A stretch of DNA of 64,000 nucleotides from Acheta domesticus (GCA_031308135.1 JAHLJT010009436.1:159383302-159447301), one strand, 5' to 3'. Shown: positions 35,660-47,364, numbered from the stretch's first letter. Numbers and translations are program-made. The notes: generated from the sequence alone by a model not told the origin.

Positions 35660-36200
35660 CGCGAACAACGCCTGCGGCCAAGCAGGAGGCAAAATTTTCA
35701 CCAGAATTTATATTCTCCGATCGATCTGGCTGATCTTGCGGTCCTTTGAATATGAAATGCGTACCTTAATTTTTGGGGTATTTTACATGACAGCTTAGAA
35801 ACATTTTAAATATTTTCTAGAAAAAGGTTCCAGAATTGTGTATTAATGATGTGTCAGTGTACCTACACCCATAAAAATGGCGCAAGTTTGATTTTCATTG
35901 TTTTCTTTGAATTTCTAGTTAGATCCTTTAATCAGGTATGAAGCTTACTTACAATACGTTTTATTGGTGGTTTTCACGTGATGTTGCCTGAAATAAAGGC
36001 ATTTACAAAAATAACCCTTAATTTTTTATTAATTTGTTTCTCAGATAATACGAAGTATACTTATAAAAGTGTCGCAGGTCATAATTTCGGTGTACACTCT
36101 GAATTTTTAAAAAATGGCAAAGGAAACAGTAATGCAAGATCGAGCTGTTGAAGCATCACTACTTTTCTTTTCAATATTTTGGATTGTGTTGTTTTCATAT
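35660..36200 (-). repeat. Family A sequence flanking the CCGT array
   Basis: TATATTCTCCGATCGATCTG, AAATGCGTACCTTAATTTTT, GGGGTATTTTACATGA and TTCTAGAAAAAGGTTCC align with 5090-5240 and 61630-61745 in the same orientation. The part from 36060 to 36200 resembles 33240-33400. Confidence 0.7.
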
Positions 36201-36640
36201 TCTCAAAATGTAATCCAAGTCTGCTTTCAGTGATTTTGTATGAGCATAATTTTATCTCAGTTTTATTCTGTATTTAATACCTGATTATGCGACCGCACAT
36301 GGTTGATACATGAATAATAAATTACGATATTGGAGTTGTGGTTCAATTAAAGCTGTAGAACCAAAAGTGTATTACGAGTATTAAGACGCGTGTGTAAATG
36401 CTTTTATGGCGATTCGTAATACAGCATAGAACTAAGAGATAGTGTAAAGAAGGGTGAAATCTTTCTCATAAGTCTCCATTGTGTTTGTAAACGGAATGCA
36501 TTTAGAGACATGCACCATTAACCAGTATGTTTATTAAATAGAAGTAAACGAGCTTGTTAAAAAGTGATCGAAAACCTTTTTTTCTTTCATTATGTGTGTT
36601 GGTTGTTCGAAGTGGGTGTATAGAAAATACAGCCAATACT
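36201..36640. other. Unassigned stretch
   Basis: No feature recognised. Confidence 0.4.
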
Positions 36641-36880
36641 GTTCCCGCGCGTTTAGCGTCATTAGCGCTAGCAGCGCTGGGCGTAAAAGCCCATGAGTCA
36701 GCGCACGCGCGTCTCGCCGTCGAGAGGCGATGCGACGCGACGCGACAGCGCGATCCGCAGCGGACGGGCAGGTGTGACACGTGACGCGTCCCGAGGGCCG
36801 TCGCCTCCCGACTCCGCTTACAGCACCCCATTGACGTCTGTGATGACGCGCGCAGGTGGCGCGGAGCAAATGAATTCGAC
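36640..36880. other. CpG-rich islet with GCGAC pentamers
   Basis: Contains GATGCGACGCGACGCGACA at about 36728-36746 and dense CpG; no exon identified. Confidence 0.5.
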
Positions 36881-37480
36881 GTGATGCATTCAGGCACAAA
36901 GCCTCCTTTATGGTCTTCTTCATCTCACCAATAAATAATTCATTTTCTCCTCAAGGGCGAGTGCACGTGTAGAAAGGGATTTTTCGTTATTTTCGAGTTC
37001 ATTCCGTGCCTGGATGTAATCGAAAAATCCCTCGCAAAGAACTACCATTTCTGAGATTCAAAGAGTCGCTCATAGTGTGGGTATTCTTTTTACTTCAGTA
37101 CTTTAGGTAAGAAAAAAGATGCATAGTTACACTTTCAAGATGAATTCGCTCTATGAAGTCCAATTATCCTAGCTTACTACGTCATTTTGCTACGTCAGTA
37201 GGTGATTGTATTTTCATTTAAAGTAGGTTAATTTTGTGATTTACAGAGCGTGCGGACGTTTGTTCATAAGTGGGGGCCGGACTCAGGGTGTGAAATTTTG
37301 TGAAACGCGAAGTAAAACGAATTAATACCGCCGTTATTCACGTTTTGAAGCTGGATCTAATTGCATTTAAAATGAAAACGATTGTTATTCACGGTGCCAA
37401 AAGTTAATGTTTTTAATTTATTTCAATTGAAGTCGTGGAAAACTTGGTTTGAATGCCTGTGGCATCTAATAACCAAAATC
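36881..37480. other. Unassigned stretch
   Basis: No feature recognised. Confidence 0.35.
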
Positions 37481-37485
37481 TGGAA

Positions 37486-37650
37486 ATGGCAAATAGGCTT
37501 TCGAAAAGAACTTTCATCCGCGATGCAGGCGCTTCGCTTCACCTTCTTTGTTTCTTCAACTTTAAATCGCCATTGCTCTCTTACTGCTCTCTTCTTTGAC
37601 TTCTCCTTCGCTTTCGATACTGTACATCATCTACTTCTTCTTCTTCACCA
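37486..37650 (+). mobile_element. LINE fragment, reverse transcriptase fingers and motif A
   Basis: The plus strand reads QIGFRKELSSAMQALRF, then SSTLNRHCSLTALFFDFS and FAFDTVHH. Gly-Phe-Arg-x-x-x-Ser-x-x-x-x-Ala-Leu followed by Asp-Phe-Ser-x-Ala-Phe-Asp-Thr-Val is reverse transcriptase block 2 and motif A of jockey-like LINEs, with the first catalytic Asp. The frame does not reach motif C, and the flanks are unrelated. CAGGGTGTCCGGGG just downstream (37680) looks like the end of another element. Confidence 0.7.
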
Positions 37651-37939
37651 AGTTTCGCCCTTACATTCCACTCCGCATACAGGGTGTCCGGGGAGGAAAC
37701 GTCGAAACTTGGAAAATAAGCTCTTAAGACAATTCTACGCATATTTTATCTAATAAACTACGTGGATATTCCGAATGGTTGAGCCGCAATAAGCACTCAA
37801 ACGTTAGTTTCAAAAATTGATTTCTAGGAAAAAAATTTGCATTATAGAAGCATAGAAACACTCCAGAAACATGTAAATTGTTATTATTTACAAAAGAAAT
37901 GAACGTATTTGTTCAGAAAGAAAAATTAAGCAAGAAATA

Positions 37940-39475
37940 ACTAGTGGTGCTACAGAATGGCACAGACTTTCCCGTATTAGTTTTCTATTTCCTTGGGTCT
38001 TCGCTAGCTTTTCGGAATTGCCACAAACTCTTTCTTGCCAACTGTCATCTATCACCGCCAAAAGTACTTTTTTTTGGCCATTTTCTTAATTTTTCGGTTT
38101 CCTATTGGTAGAACGGATACATTAATTTTAGAATATTAAAGAACAGAAAAACCTAATCGTAAACGGCAATTTTCTTTTAAAAATTATGTGCAGTTTAAGA
38201 GAAAATGGCGTTTTAGCTCTGCTAAAAGTGCGAAATTTGAAGCTAATTTTCACAGAAAATGTTTGAGTTATCAAAATATTTTCTTTGAAGTTATTTGAAG
38301 CACTTACACTCACAAATATAATGTTTACAAATTGCTGGTAAATTTTGAGCTACTTTTCACAGAGAACGGTTGTGTTTTCGAGAAACTTTACTTGACATTA
38401 TTTAAAGCACATATACTCGTAAATATAGTAATGTGAACAAATCGGCGCTAATGTGAATATTATCGACGTGAGAAACATATGAAAAAATTTACATTTTTGT
38501 AATTTTTGAAAAAACCAACCTGTAGAGCAATATGGCTTTTATGTCATCTGATAGAGTACATTTACCACTATCCCTACCAAAAGTTTAAAGAAAAAATTTG
38601 GAGCCGTTTTTGAGAAAATATAGTTTTTGTAATTTTTCAAAATTGCACATATTGCACGCAATATTGCACGAAAACTACCAAAATTTTGAAAAAACATTTA
38701 CATGACCTTTATAAAAGAACACAATATGCAGAACAAATTTTATTTAAGAAAAAAAATCTCTATCTTCAATTTTGTAGTTGGAGAAGGACGCCGAAAAAAA
38801 TTCAAACTTTCACAATTTTCGAAAATTCAGAGTTATTCGTGAAAATCGGACCTTTGCCATGTTAATAAGTGTATTTTACTCTATTCATACAATAAATTTA
38901 AAGAAAAAATTTGGAGCCGTTTTGAGAAAATTTTGAAAATCCCCAGGGGCTTCATATAAAGTATCTCCAAATTTTGAAGAATCTTTTTCAAAATCTCAAA
39001 GCTTCGATTAGAATCAGATCGACCGGGGAATATCCATTTTGGAAGAAATCGTACGTATGGTTTAGGCGCTAGCAATGTTCACAGACGGACGGACGGACGG
39101 ACGGACGGACGGACCGGACGGACGGTCGGACGGACGGACGGACGGACGGACGGTCGGACGGTCCGGTCGGACGGACGGACGGACGGACAGGACAGACAGA
39201 CAGACAGACAGACGGACGGATGTTTTCCTTTCAATTGGTTTTTCGGTATCAGAACCCACAAAACCGGGTTTCTGGCTACAGCACGTGTTAGGGAATTTTT
39301 TTCTTAATTCAGAAACTGGTTTTAACCACCTTTCCTTTTCACGGCCCGGCAATGAATTTTTTTCCGCCGAAAAGTGGCCATTTTTTCGCGCAGCATTACA
39401 TAACTTTCCCTATACTTCGTATATCACTCCGTGTATACGTACGTATACGGGAAAGTAAAAAATGCACCCAACTTA
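37940..39475 (+). repeat. Family A, the most complete copy
   Basis: Order: head ACTAGTGGTGCTACAGAATG with ACTTTCCCGTATTAG; AT-rich internal modules in which TTGGAGCCGTTTTTGAGA recurs (about 38600 and 38918); GGGGCTTCATATAAAGTATC; ACGTATGGTTTAGGCGCTAG; a GGAC/GACG/CAGA tract (39079-39225); CGGTATCAGAACCCACAAAA; CACGGCCCGGCAATGAA; and a tail with the palindrome GTATACGTACGTATAC (39433-39448) and GGGAAAGT. ACTTTCCCGTAT near the head and its inverse at the tail suggest short terminal inverted repeats. No protein is encoded. The superfamily is unknown to me. Confidence 0.85.
39079..39225. repeat. (GGAC)n/(CAGA)n microsatellite inside family A
   Basis: About 145 bp of GGAC units with single-base shifts, ending in a CAGA run. 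It occupies the same internal site as the large array at 35193-35640. Confidence 0.95.
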
Positions 39476-39648
39476 TACAATTCTACTGCTTTTTTATTTC
39501 TCGCTTAATTTTTCTGTCTGAGCAAATATATTAATTTCTTTGTAAATAACAAACAATTTACATGTTTCTAGAGTGTTTCTGTGCTTCCATAATGCATATT
39601 TTTGCTTGAAAATCATTTTTTCGAACCAGCTTTTGAGTGCTAATAGCG

Positions 39649-41205
39649 GCAAACATTGACAAACAACAACGACAAAGAATTAACATCATCTTCGCAAACA
39701 TAGACACGTACCCTCTTTTTCACTCAGTCATACAATATACAAAACAAACACGACACAAAACTAGGAAACTCCCTTCAGGTATAATTTTTCAAAAACCCCC
39801 ATAAACTCTCTCTCCCTCTCACACACACACACACACCACACACACTCACTCACTCACCCCCTAACAACACTATAAATCTTATACAGTGATCCTCTCAATT
39901 AAAATACTCACAACTCACACATTTTCAACACTATAAACACCGTACAACCTAACAGCTCCCATCATTTCTCTTTTTCTTTTCTATATACTGTAAATAAAAT
40001 TAGTATAAGTATTCTGTAAAATTCTGTGTATGAATGTGTACTCACGATAGTCTGCGTATAAATATAGGTAGGTAATGTACTCCAACTGGGAAAATGACAA
40101 AAGGAAAACGCCATTTCATCCGTTCTTAAAAGATTGAATCTCGCGGGCGCCCACAAATGAGACAATCATAAGGGGCGCCCGCAGGAACAATTCCAAACAA
40201 ACATCTGGGGACAGCATCACGGATGACCTCCACACCGGTGCAGGCCGTCGAACTGGACAAGCCACACGCGCGGAATGGGAAATCTTTAAAGCATCCCCTT
40301 TTCCGTCCGATACAGTTTTTTTGTACTCCAACACTGGATTGATAGTCTATTCAAATATTCCTTTCTTAAACTAATTTATTATAGTTAGTGGTATGATTTA
40401 TGGTTTTCAAATAATGGAAGCTAGGTGTACACGTGTCTGGTGTATATGGAATTTAATGTTATTAAATCGTTGCTGATTATTGTGTTAATTTTACTCATTT
40501 TCATGTTTCTACTTTCCTCGACAATATAATGAAGAAAGTATTGAAGTCAGTCAAAAATCGATATTTCGGTGGTAAAATCCATTTGAGAGTTCTATGTGGA
40601 ATGAAGTGTTTTTACCATGATGTCAATATGAATGGCTGGTTGGATGTGCGTGTGTATGATGGGGAATTCGGGTAGATTAGAACCTGTAAATGGTGCACAC
40701 GTCAAGGAGGGAAGTCATTCCAAAAATGTTAAAGCTTGGTGCTGGTGACGAAGGCATACAAGTTGTTTTTTACCAAAAGCTGTGCAAAAATTGCAATAAT
40801 TGCCATATTAGCCTAATGTAATGGAACGGTTACAATGGATAAAGCTGGTATACCTCTCCCTTACCCACAGTTCCCATCACACCCTACCCATAATCGAAGA
40901 GTCTTCTCAGGGCATTTGGTGCGGAAGTAAATACTAATTTGTAATTGAAAAGTACCTAAGCCGGGAAAAATTTCACTTTTAACCTAAACGTATGGGAAAT
41001 GGATCAGTGGGATTGATTGTTACACACAGTAACGCGTGGAGTAACAATATTCGTATCCGTTCAGAAAGACCGAGAAACCTTGCTCCTTACTGAGGTTTGT
41101 GAAACCTTTGAAATAATGATTACTATCCAAGTTGTTAAATTTCCTACAAATCATTAGTGTTTCCAAATTCTGAATTTCAAAGACTTAAGTGGAAGTTTCC
41201 AAACC
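39649..41205. other. Unassigned stretch
   Basis: Contains a (CA)n-like and CTCA-rich patch at about 39808-39860 and a 10-bp perfect inverted repeat, GCGGGCGCCC / GGGCGCCCGC, at about 40144 and 40174. The CpG-rich part 40130-40280 could be a repeat fragment. No gene recognised. Confidence 0.4.
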
Positions 41206-41227
41206 AAACCCTCCCCTTTTATCTGTA

Positions 41228-41454
41228 GTGCGATTTTTCTAACTCTGCCCCTCAAGTCCCTATGGCCACGATGGACTATCGCATGGCATTTCGCGTCTTT
41301 CTCGGTCTTGCCTCTTAATGTCGCATGATCGCAAGCAGTGCTTGATACGATAGCGATCATGCGATATCTGGCGGCACGACTGAGAAGACGCGAAATACCA
41401 TGACATATTCTATCGAGAAGACAGGCCTTGCGAGGCAAAGTTTTGAAATCGCAC
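41228..41454. mobile_element. Hairpin MITE with TA duplication (227 bp)
   Basis: Begins GTGCGATTTTTC and ends GAAATCGCAC, each end bounded by TA (41226-41227 and 41455-41456). Pairing continues inward along almost the whole length: CATGGCATTTCGCGTC with GACGCGAAATACCATG, and GTCGCATGATCGC with GCGATCATGCGAT, leaving a loop of about 20 bases. TA duplication and near-complete palindromy fit a Tc1/mariner-type MITE. Confidence 0.85.
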
Positions 41455-41456
41455 TA

Positions 41457-43150
41457 TAGAGATTTACTTTTGAAACAAACTACTTAGAATTCTATTAAGA
41501 AAACAACTTTTGCTCCATCTAAACAGTCAGGATCAAAGCATCAGGATACCTCGGATTTCATTATCTGCCTGCGGACCGCAAGAATCCTGACATTGACTAT
41601 TACCATATGCGCTTTAATGGGTCTTGATGCGGCGGCATTTAGACTTCAGATACCGTTCTTTGCCTCTATTTTCGAGATTGAGTCCCGGAAGTACATCAGT
41701 TGTGCAGGTATTTCTAAATATGGCATTTATTTACCGAAGTAAAACTATAATAAGTGTCAAATCTTTACAGTTGCAGTTTATTGCAGTTTCACATACGAGA
41801 ATGTTCGGTGCTTGGAACAAAGAGGTGTTGTAAATGAGGAAGGCGTACACACTGAGCAGGTGCAAAGATTGTGATTGCAAGTACTTCAGGGAAGTAACTG
41901 TAAATCGATGTGTTGCAGATGGTTGTCTGCAAAAGCCTGTACAACGCTATTTCTCGAACGAGAAATATAATAGTGGAGAAATAGGAAAGGAAGGTCGTGG
42001 AACTGTTCATTAGAGTAAAGTTGAACGTGACTGGTGACGATCACCAGCATTAATGTATTTTCATTGAGGTCATTGGTTACCCATTTCAAAGTTATTGATT
42101 TAAAGTTCTTTAAGTTTATCGATTCAGTTATTATGGACTCTTCTTCTTTGGATCTTACTTCAGAAAACATTTATTTAAAATATTAATCCTTAAATACACT
42201 ACATGCCTTTAAATGTTCGTTTTAATGACCATTTAATGAACGCATCAAGGAATTCAATTCAAGGAATTATTCCAAAATTAATTATATATAACCTTTCAGA
42301 AACCCAAAACTTTAGTTGGAAGAATATAATTCATTAAAAATGTCTTTATAACCATTGTATTCGTTTTTGAAGAGCCGTGAGTTGCACGATCCTTAAACCT
42401 AGAAATGGCAAAGAGGTCTTGTATTAAGGAAAGATGGATTTTTTCTGCAACTCGCAATTTTTGAAAATATTGTCTTGAAATTTGAATGAATTGAATTTTG
42501 AAAAAATTGTCTTGAAACTCATTCCGTTAATGCTGAAAATATCCATAACTGATGTTTTCAAACCAGGGCTTTTTGATTATTAACTTCTTGGTTCAAGAAA
42601 CTAGATTGTAATATTGTTTTATTATAAACGAAATGTTATTTTGTCGTTTTTGATTGAATAACACATATCTACGTAATCTAGAGTTATTATTCATATTTAC
42701 TTATTTACTAATTAATTGGACGAGGTTTGTCTTTTCATATTTCTTCGCATTATTCCCTCTCCTAATTCTCGCCTTAAGAGAACATGTAGCGACATTCAAT
42801 TTCACTTCTCCGTTTGCACATTTCCCTCATCACCACGATCGTCTCGATACAGGTAAGGTATGCAGTGAATATCGAACTCCGTATCGAAGGCATAACAAGC
42901 AATAACGTATCAGTAAAAATAAAAGTAGTTCTGTTAAGGTCAGTGCTCGAATGTGATCACTGTGCCACTAGAGAAGAGGGCCGCATTCGAGGAACACGGT
43001 CCTTTCTCTTGACTTTGCACAGAGGCACGTTCATTGTGGTAGGTACTGCAAAAGGGAGTGTTAAGTGAAAACGACCACCTATGTTGAGAAAACAAGCAAT
43101 GTGAACAGTTAAAAAAAAAAAGGAAAAGAGGAGCTAGTTCATACGCCATT
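41457..43150. other. Unassigned stretch
   Basis: No recognised feature. A donor-like CAG|GTAAGG at 42850 follows a mixed tract but has no convincing exon beside it. Confidence 0.4.
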
Positions 43151-44512
43151 AACCGCTGGGACCCGGTTTAGATATCTGGTCAATCGATGTGGAATTCTTC
43201 TTCTCTCCTTCAATGGCTCTGCAGCTCAACTTGAACCTTGGCCTCCAGAATATATTTCCTCCACCCTTGTCTGTCTTCAGCTGCTCTTCTCCATATCCGT
43301 ACTCACAATAATTCTCTTGCGTCCCTAGCCACGGCATCTTCCCGTCTTCCCATCTCGTAATTTTTGGTTTTCCCGTTGGTCTACCGCCATATAATGTACC
43401 ATTTAACGCTTTCTTTGGCAGCCTCTTATCTTCATCCTCACCACGTGTCCTGCCCACCGTAATCTGTGCTATCTTATATAGTCCTGCCACAAGTTACTTC
43501 TTATAGAGTTGGTATATTTCTTTATTATGTCTTATCCTCCATATGCCGTTTTCTTGTATGGAGCCTAGAATTCGTCGTAAGACTTTCCTTTCAAAGATGT
43601 TAATTTTATTCTTCATATTTTCATTGAGCACCCATGTTTCACACGCATAACACATTATAGGCCGAATAATAGATTTATATATTCTTGACTTCACTTCTCG
43701 GTGTACGGTTCTTGACCGGAAGATGTGTGGCAGGGTAATATACGCTCGATTGGCCAGGGATGATTTTGCATCAGCACTTTTAAATATGTGAATCTCTCCA
43801 CTGCTTCTATGTCTTCTTCTGTGAAGACATTAGGGGTTACATTTTTCCTTGTTTGTACCATTGAATCCGTACTATGTTTACTCATTTAGTCCCATTCAGC
43901 TAGCCTTGTATTTTAGTTGTGAATACATTTTCTTTGCTCCTCTTAATGTACGACTCATGATATTCATGTCATCTGCATAAGCTGCTAGTTGTATGGTCTT
44001 GTTTATCAGGGTATTCGACCTCCTTCTTCTATCTGTCTTATAACACATTCCAGGGCCAAATTAAAAAGTGTCGGTGCCAGTTCGTCACCTTGCTTGAGTC
44101 TCTGTGTAATTTTGAAGGTGTCACTAATTTGTCCTTGTATTTTTACCCCTGCTTCACTATCATCCATTATATCTTGAATAATTCTTACCAGTTTAGCTGG
44201 TATTCCAAGCTCATACAAAATATGGTACATTTTGGTTGATGGAATCATATACTTGCTTAAAATCCACAAACACATTATAAACGTCAATATTATACTCTCA
44301 TGCTTTACTTAATATTTGCTTCACTGTGAATAATTGGTCGATTGTGGTCCTGCCGGGTCGAAATACCATCTGATATTCACCTTTTATTTTATCTGTGAAG
44401 GGGAAAAGTTTCTTATTGACTAGTATGTGAAGATCTTCTATCCCGTACATAACAGTGAGATACGTCGGTAGTTTTGGCATTGAATCTTGTCTCCTTTTTT
44501 ATAATAGGAATA
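43150..44512 (-). mobile_element. LINE reverse transcriptase segment, sense half of an inverted insertion
   Basis: Read on the minus strand from 44512: PIIKKGDKIQCQNYR; KIKGEYQMVFRPGRTTIDQL; LYELGIPAKLVRIIQDIMD in its frame; LKQGDELAPTLFNLALECV; the RPIMCYACETWVLNEN region; FERKVLRRILGSIQENGIW; LPKKALNG and GRPTGKPKITRWED; ending near RAIEGEKKN. This is the LINE order from the fingers through the thumb to the C-terminal tail. Several frame breaks make it dead. No poly-A or short repeat tail is obvious at the 3' end near 43150-43200. Confidence 0.9.
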
Positions 44513-45530
44513 AATAGGAAAAGAGCACATATCCTAGAAACGATTGGTAAACATTCCCTGAATGAAGAAACGAATGGAAACAGAATTTTTGATCAGCCTG
44601 GCTAGTAGCAAAAATATGGTAATAAGCTCTACGTGCTTCCTACATAAAAGAATTCATAAGGCAACGTAGATATCACCAGATGGAAATACAACCAACGAAA
44701 TGGGCCACATACTAGTCGATAAAAGAGCAGCCACAAATATTATAGATGTAAGAAACAAAAGAGTAGCAAGCTGTGGATCACATCATGCTTTAGTTCAAGC
44801 AAAACTAAGATGTAAAATACGGAGAAACCGAAAAAAGGAAGAACAACAAACCCAGAAATATATTGCTAAATTAGAAATCCCAGAAGTTAAAGGAAAATTC
44901 AAGCAGGGGATAAGACAGAAGTTAGAGCTAAAGGAGGGGCAATCAATGTAGGAACAATGGAGAAATATCAAGAATGTAATAAGAGAAGTACTACAGAAAT
45001 AATTAGGGGAATGAAGAAAGGAAGAGAGGAGGGATGGTTTGATGAGGAGTGAAAAACGTTTGATTGAGGAGAGGAATAAAATGTATAGAAGATATATTGG
45101 GAGGCGAACCACGAGAGAGAAAAAACAGACTACGAGTTAAGTAGGAGAAAGGCTGACAAAGAATGCTGGAAAAATGAAAGGGAACATGGGAATAAATTAA
45201 TAGAGGAAATGGAAGAGAATTTCAAGGAAAATGATACAAGAAAGGTATATGAATTTCTGAAGGAACTGGGAGGAGGATATAAACCACATACTACTTTGTG
45301 CAGAAATGAAAAAGGAAGAATAATAAGTGATGAACTGGAGAAAAAAGATTTGCAAAAGATATTTCCAGACACTGTTGACGTCATGATTCGACGAAGGAGG
45401 AGGTGATGTTGAATTCGGCAGATGAGCAAGAGACAGAGATGAAACCACCAACATTAGAGGAAGTTAGAGAAGCAATGAAAGCACAAGAAAGGAGACCAAA
45501 ATGTAAATTGTACTTAAATTGGTCATGAAG
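44513..45530 (+). mobile_element. LINE endonuclease and linker segment, inverted 5' half
   Basis: On the plus strand: GKHSLNEETNGNR, NMVISSTCFLHKRIHKAT and EMGHILVDKRAATNIIDV (endonuclease C-terminus, with the His-Ile-Leu-x-Asp region); then ECWKNEREHGNKLIEEM, VYEFLKELGGGYKPHTTL, CRNEKGRIISDE and PTLEEVREAMKAQ (linker just before the reverse transcriptase). This is the part of a LINE lying directly upstream of the 43150-44512 segment but in the opposite orientation. Roughly 45 codons of the family are missing between the two halves. Confidence 0.85.
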
Positions 45531-45630
45531 GAAGGGCTCTTTCAACTTGAGGTTGAGGCAGGGATGTTATGTAAGCAGTTCAAAGAAGATCGCACACACG
45601 TAACTGCAGCTAATCGGCCATACAGATAAT

Positions 45631-45854
45631 CCACAACTATTCTTCCTTTGCGTTACGGGTTTACACAATCAACAAACTCGCACGTTCGCAAACGACACTA
45701 TTGCAGATGAAAGAGGGAATTTGAAGCAAAGATCTCACGATAGATGTGTAGTTCAGTCCTAATGTAAGATGCTCTGGATGGAATTGCAACTTCTGGAAAG
45801 CGTGGGGCTTTGTTGATTGTCTAAACCCGTAACACCAGGGAAGAATAGTTGTGG
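45631..45854. repeat. Inverted repeat, arms of about 46 bp
   Basis: CCACAACTATTCTTCC...GTTACGGGTTTA...CAATCAACAAA at 45631-45676 pairs with TTTGTTGATTG...AAACCCGTAAC...GAAGAATAGTTGTGG at 45809-45854, about 130 bp apart. A small MITE-like or foldback sequence. Confidence 0.75.
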
Positions 45855-46300
45855 CTTCTCTGCTATTGTATTTTCAATGTTCTTCTCATTTATTATGCTG
45901 CGTGAAGTGAATCTGGGTGCGTAATTGGACACAGACAAAATAACAAACGAAGCGTCTGTGAATTGCATACACGTTCTCTATTAGATTTCATTGCGTTTTG
46001 CAAGCACTTGGAGTATGGAGCAAGAGTTCTTCGACGATGAACATATTCAAACGGTTCACTATCGATTCCTCAACGAGAAAGTTACGCATTTGTTGTGCAA
46101 GTTACTATCGAACATTGAGTTAGGCGTTTAGAATGACTCGATGAAAGAGTTGTACTTTGTACTGTGCTGTGCCGTTCAGTACATGTTCCTTTCCTGGCCA
46201 TCATCAATTTATCAACTCCAACTGTCCTCGTATTCCTTGAATGAAGGCAGTTACCAGTGCATTTCCCTCAGTCACTATTAACTTTACATGTTATCCGTTA
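45855..46300. other. Unassigned stretch
   Basis: A 38-codon frame beginning MEQEFFDDEHIQTVHYRF opens near 46015 on the plus strand. It has coding-like residue use but no support beyond that. Confidence 0.35.
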
Positions 46301-46515
46301 AGTATAAGGAGGAGGCTGATTGTGACCTTGAACGCAGACGCGACCGCGATGTGTGTGAGCGTGCGCGGGCGGGAGGGGGCGGGGGAGGGGGAGGGAGTTA
46401 TTTTGGTCCCATTATGCGCGCGCGGCGGTGTGTGCGGCCGTTGACCTCGGCGGGCAGGGCAGGCCGTAGAGCCCCGGCCCCGCACAGCCCTCGTTGGAAG
46501 CAACGGGTTTGCTAC
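46300..46515. other. CpG-rich islet
   Basis: Includes GGGGGAGGG runs near 46375-46395 and CpG-dense flanks. Confidence 0.5.
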
Positions 46516-46630
46516 GGGCTTTAGCTGGAAGAGTGAACACTTGACTTAACAACCAATTATAGCGAGGGCGTTGCTGTGGGCTCTTTAGAGTAAGTGTCAG
46601 ACCCTCCATACGGGTTCGAATTCTAGAATC
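46515..46630 (+). mobile_element. tRNA-like SINE head
   Basis: TTTAGCTGGAAGAGTG is A-box-like and CGGGTTCGAATTCTAG is a strong B-box match, about 90 bp apart. No cloverleaf forms, so this is a tRNA-derived repeat. Confidence 0.45.
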
Positions 46631-46905
46631 TTTATTTGTTTCCCTCACGAATCTTTCGAGTAACTATGCTTTTGAGCTTTCTTTATTCTCCCCTATATTT
46701 TCTTGAACCGTATTTCTATTGGGATGTTAGCTACCAAATTCACATAATGATATTTTCCCTTCCTGAAATATTAGGTAAATAATGAATGAAGGAAAAAGAA
46801 GTTCTGGATGCCAAAAAAAACGGATGGTGTGACGAATTTCGAATAGATACCAGTAATTTATAGACAAGGGGTAGCAAAGTGTAGGAATGAGTGGAAGACA
46901 ATGTT
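46631..46905. other. Unassigned stretch
   Basis: No feature recognised. Confidence 0.35.
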
Positions 46906-46965
46906 AATAGTAATAGTAATAATAATAATAATAATAATAATATGATGATGATGATGATGAATGAA
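46905..46965. repeat. (TAA)n and (GAT)n microsatellite
   Basis: AATAGTAATAATAATAATA array followed by GATGATGATGATGA. Confidence 0.95.
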
Positions 46966-46984
46966 GGATGATGAATGAAGATGT

Positions 46985-47330
46985 AGATACCTATCTACCT
47001 TGGCGAGGGGTTTGAAGCTTCATCCAAGTACGCAGATGAGGTCGCCAATTCGAGTCCCCCGGAAGCTTAGGGTGTATTCGCATGTGGAAGTCGTGCGGTT
47101 AGCTTCTGGTACCAGCATGCATTACATGTAAACCATCAGCCCGTGCACTATTGCCGCCTTTCAGTGTAAAGCAACGGCAAACCACCTCTAAGATTGCCCT
47201 TCTTGGGAGGAGAGACAGCGGTAAGACACATCTCTCACCTGAGTTCGGAGAACGAGTATGTAAGGACAAACTAGAAATGCAGTCAATATCGGGAAAGTTC
47301 TAGTATAAAGAAGCCTAGGGAGAGCATGTC
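46985..47330 (+). mobile_element. SINE-like repeat
   Basis: A B-box-like GCCAATTCGAGTCCCCC at about 47043-47059 is followed by CGTGCGGTTAGCTTCTGG and then CAACGGCAAACCACCTCTAA and TGCCCTTCTTGGGAGGAG. The AACGGCAAACCACCTC word is one I associate with dispersed insect repeats. Single copy in this window. Confidence 0.5.
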
Positions 47331-47364
47331 CTTCGTACGCCACTACGCAAACAGAAATGGAATA

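Larger units (their letters stand above)
37784..39648. mobile_element. Hairpin element (arms of about 157 bp) split by family A
   Basis: The left arm 37784-37940 and right arm 39493-39648 are inverted copies: GCCGCAATAAGCACTCAAA pairs with TTTGAGTGCTAATAGCGGC, and the blocks GAAACACTCCAGAAACATG and GAAAAATTAAGCAAGAAATA pair with their partners. The arms do not accompany other family A copies, so I infer that a palindromic MITE was the host and family A was inserted near its centre. Confidence 0.8.

Noticed and set aside
35027..35749. Open frames of 141-224 codons on both strands across the CCGT array
   Set aside because: They are translations of a 16-bp repeat (PSVR/DGRT-type periodic peptides) present in several frames at once.
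40144..40183. 10-bp GC-rich inverted repeat as a terminator
   Set aside because: No T run, and rho-independent terminators are not expected in this type of genome.
46015..46131. 38-codon plus-strand frame beginning MEQEFFDDEH
   Set aside because: Natural-looking residue use but too short, with no splice site, family match or context.
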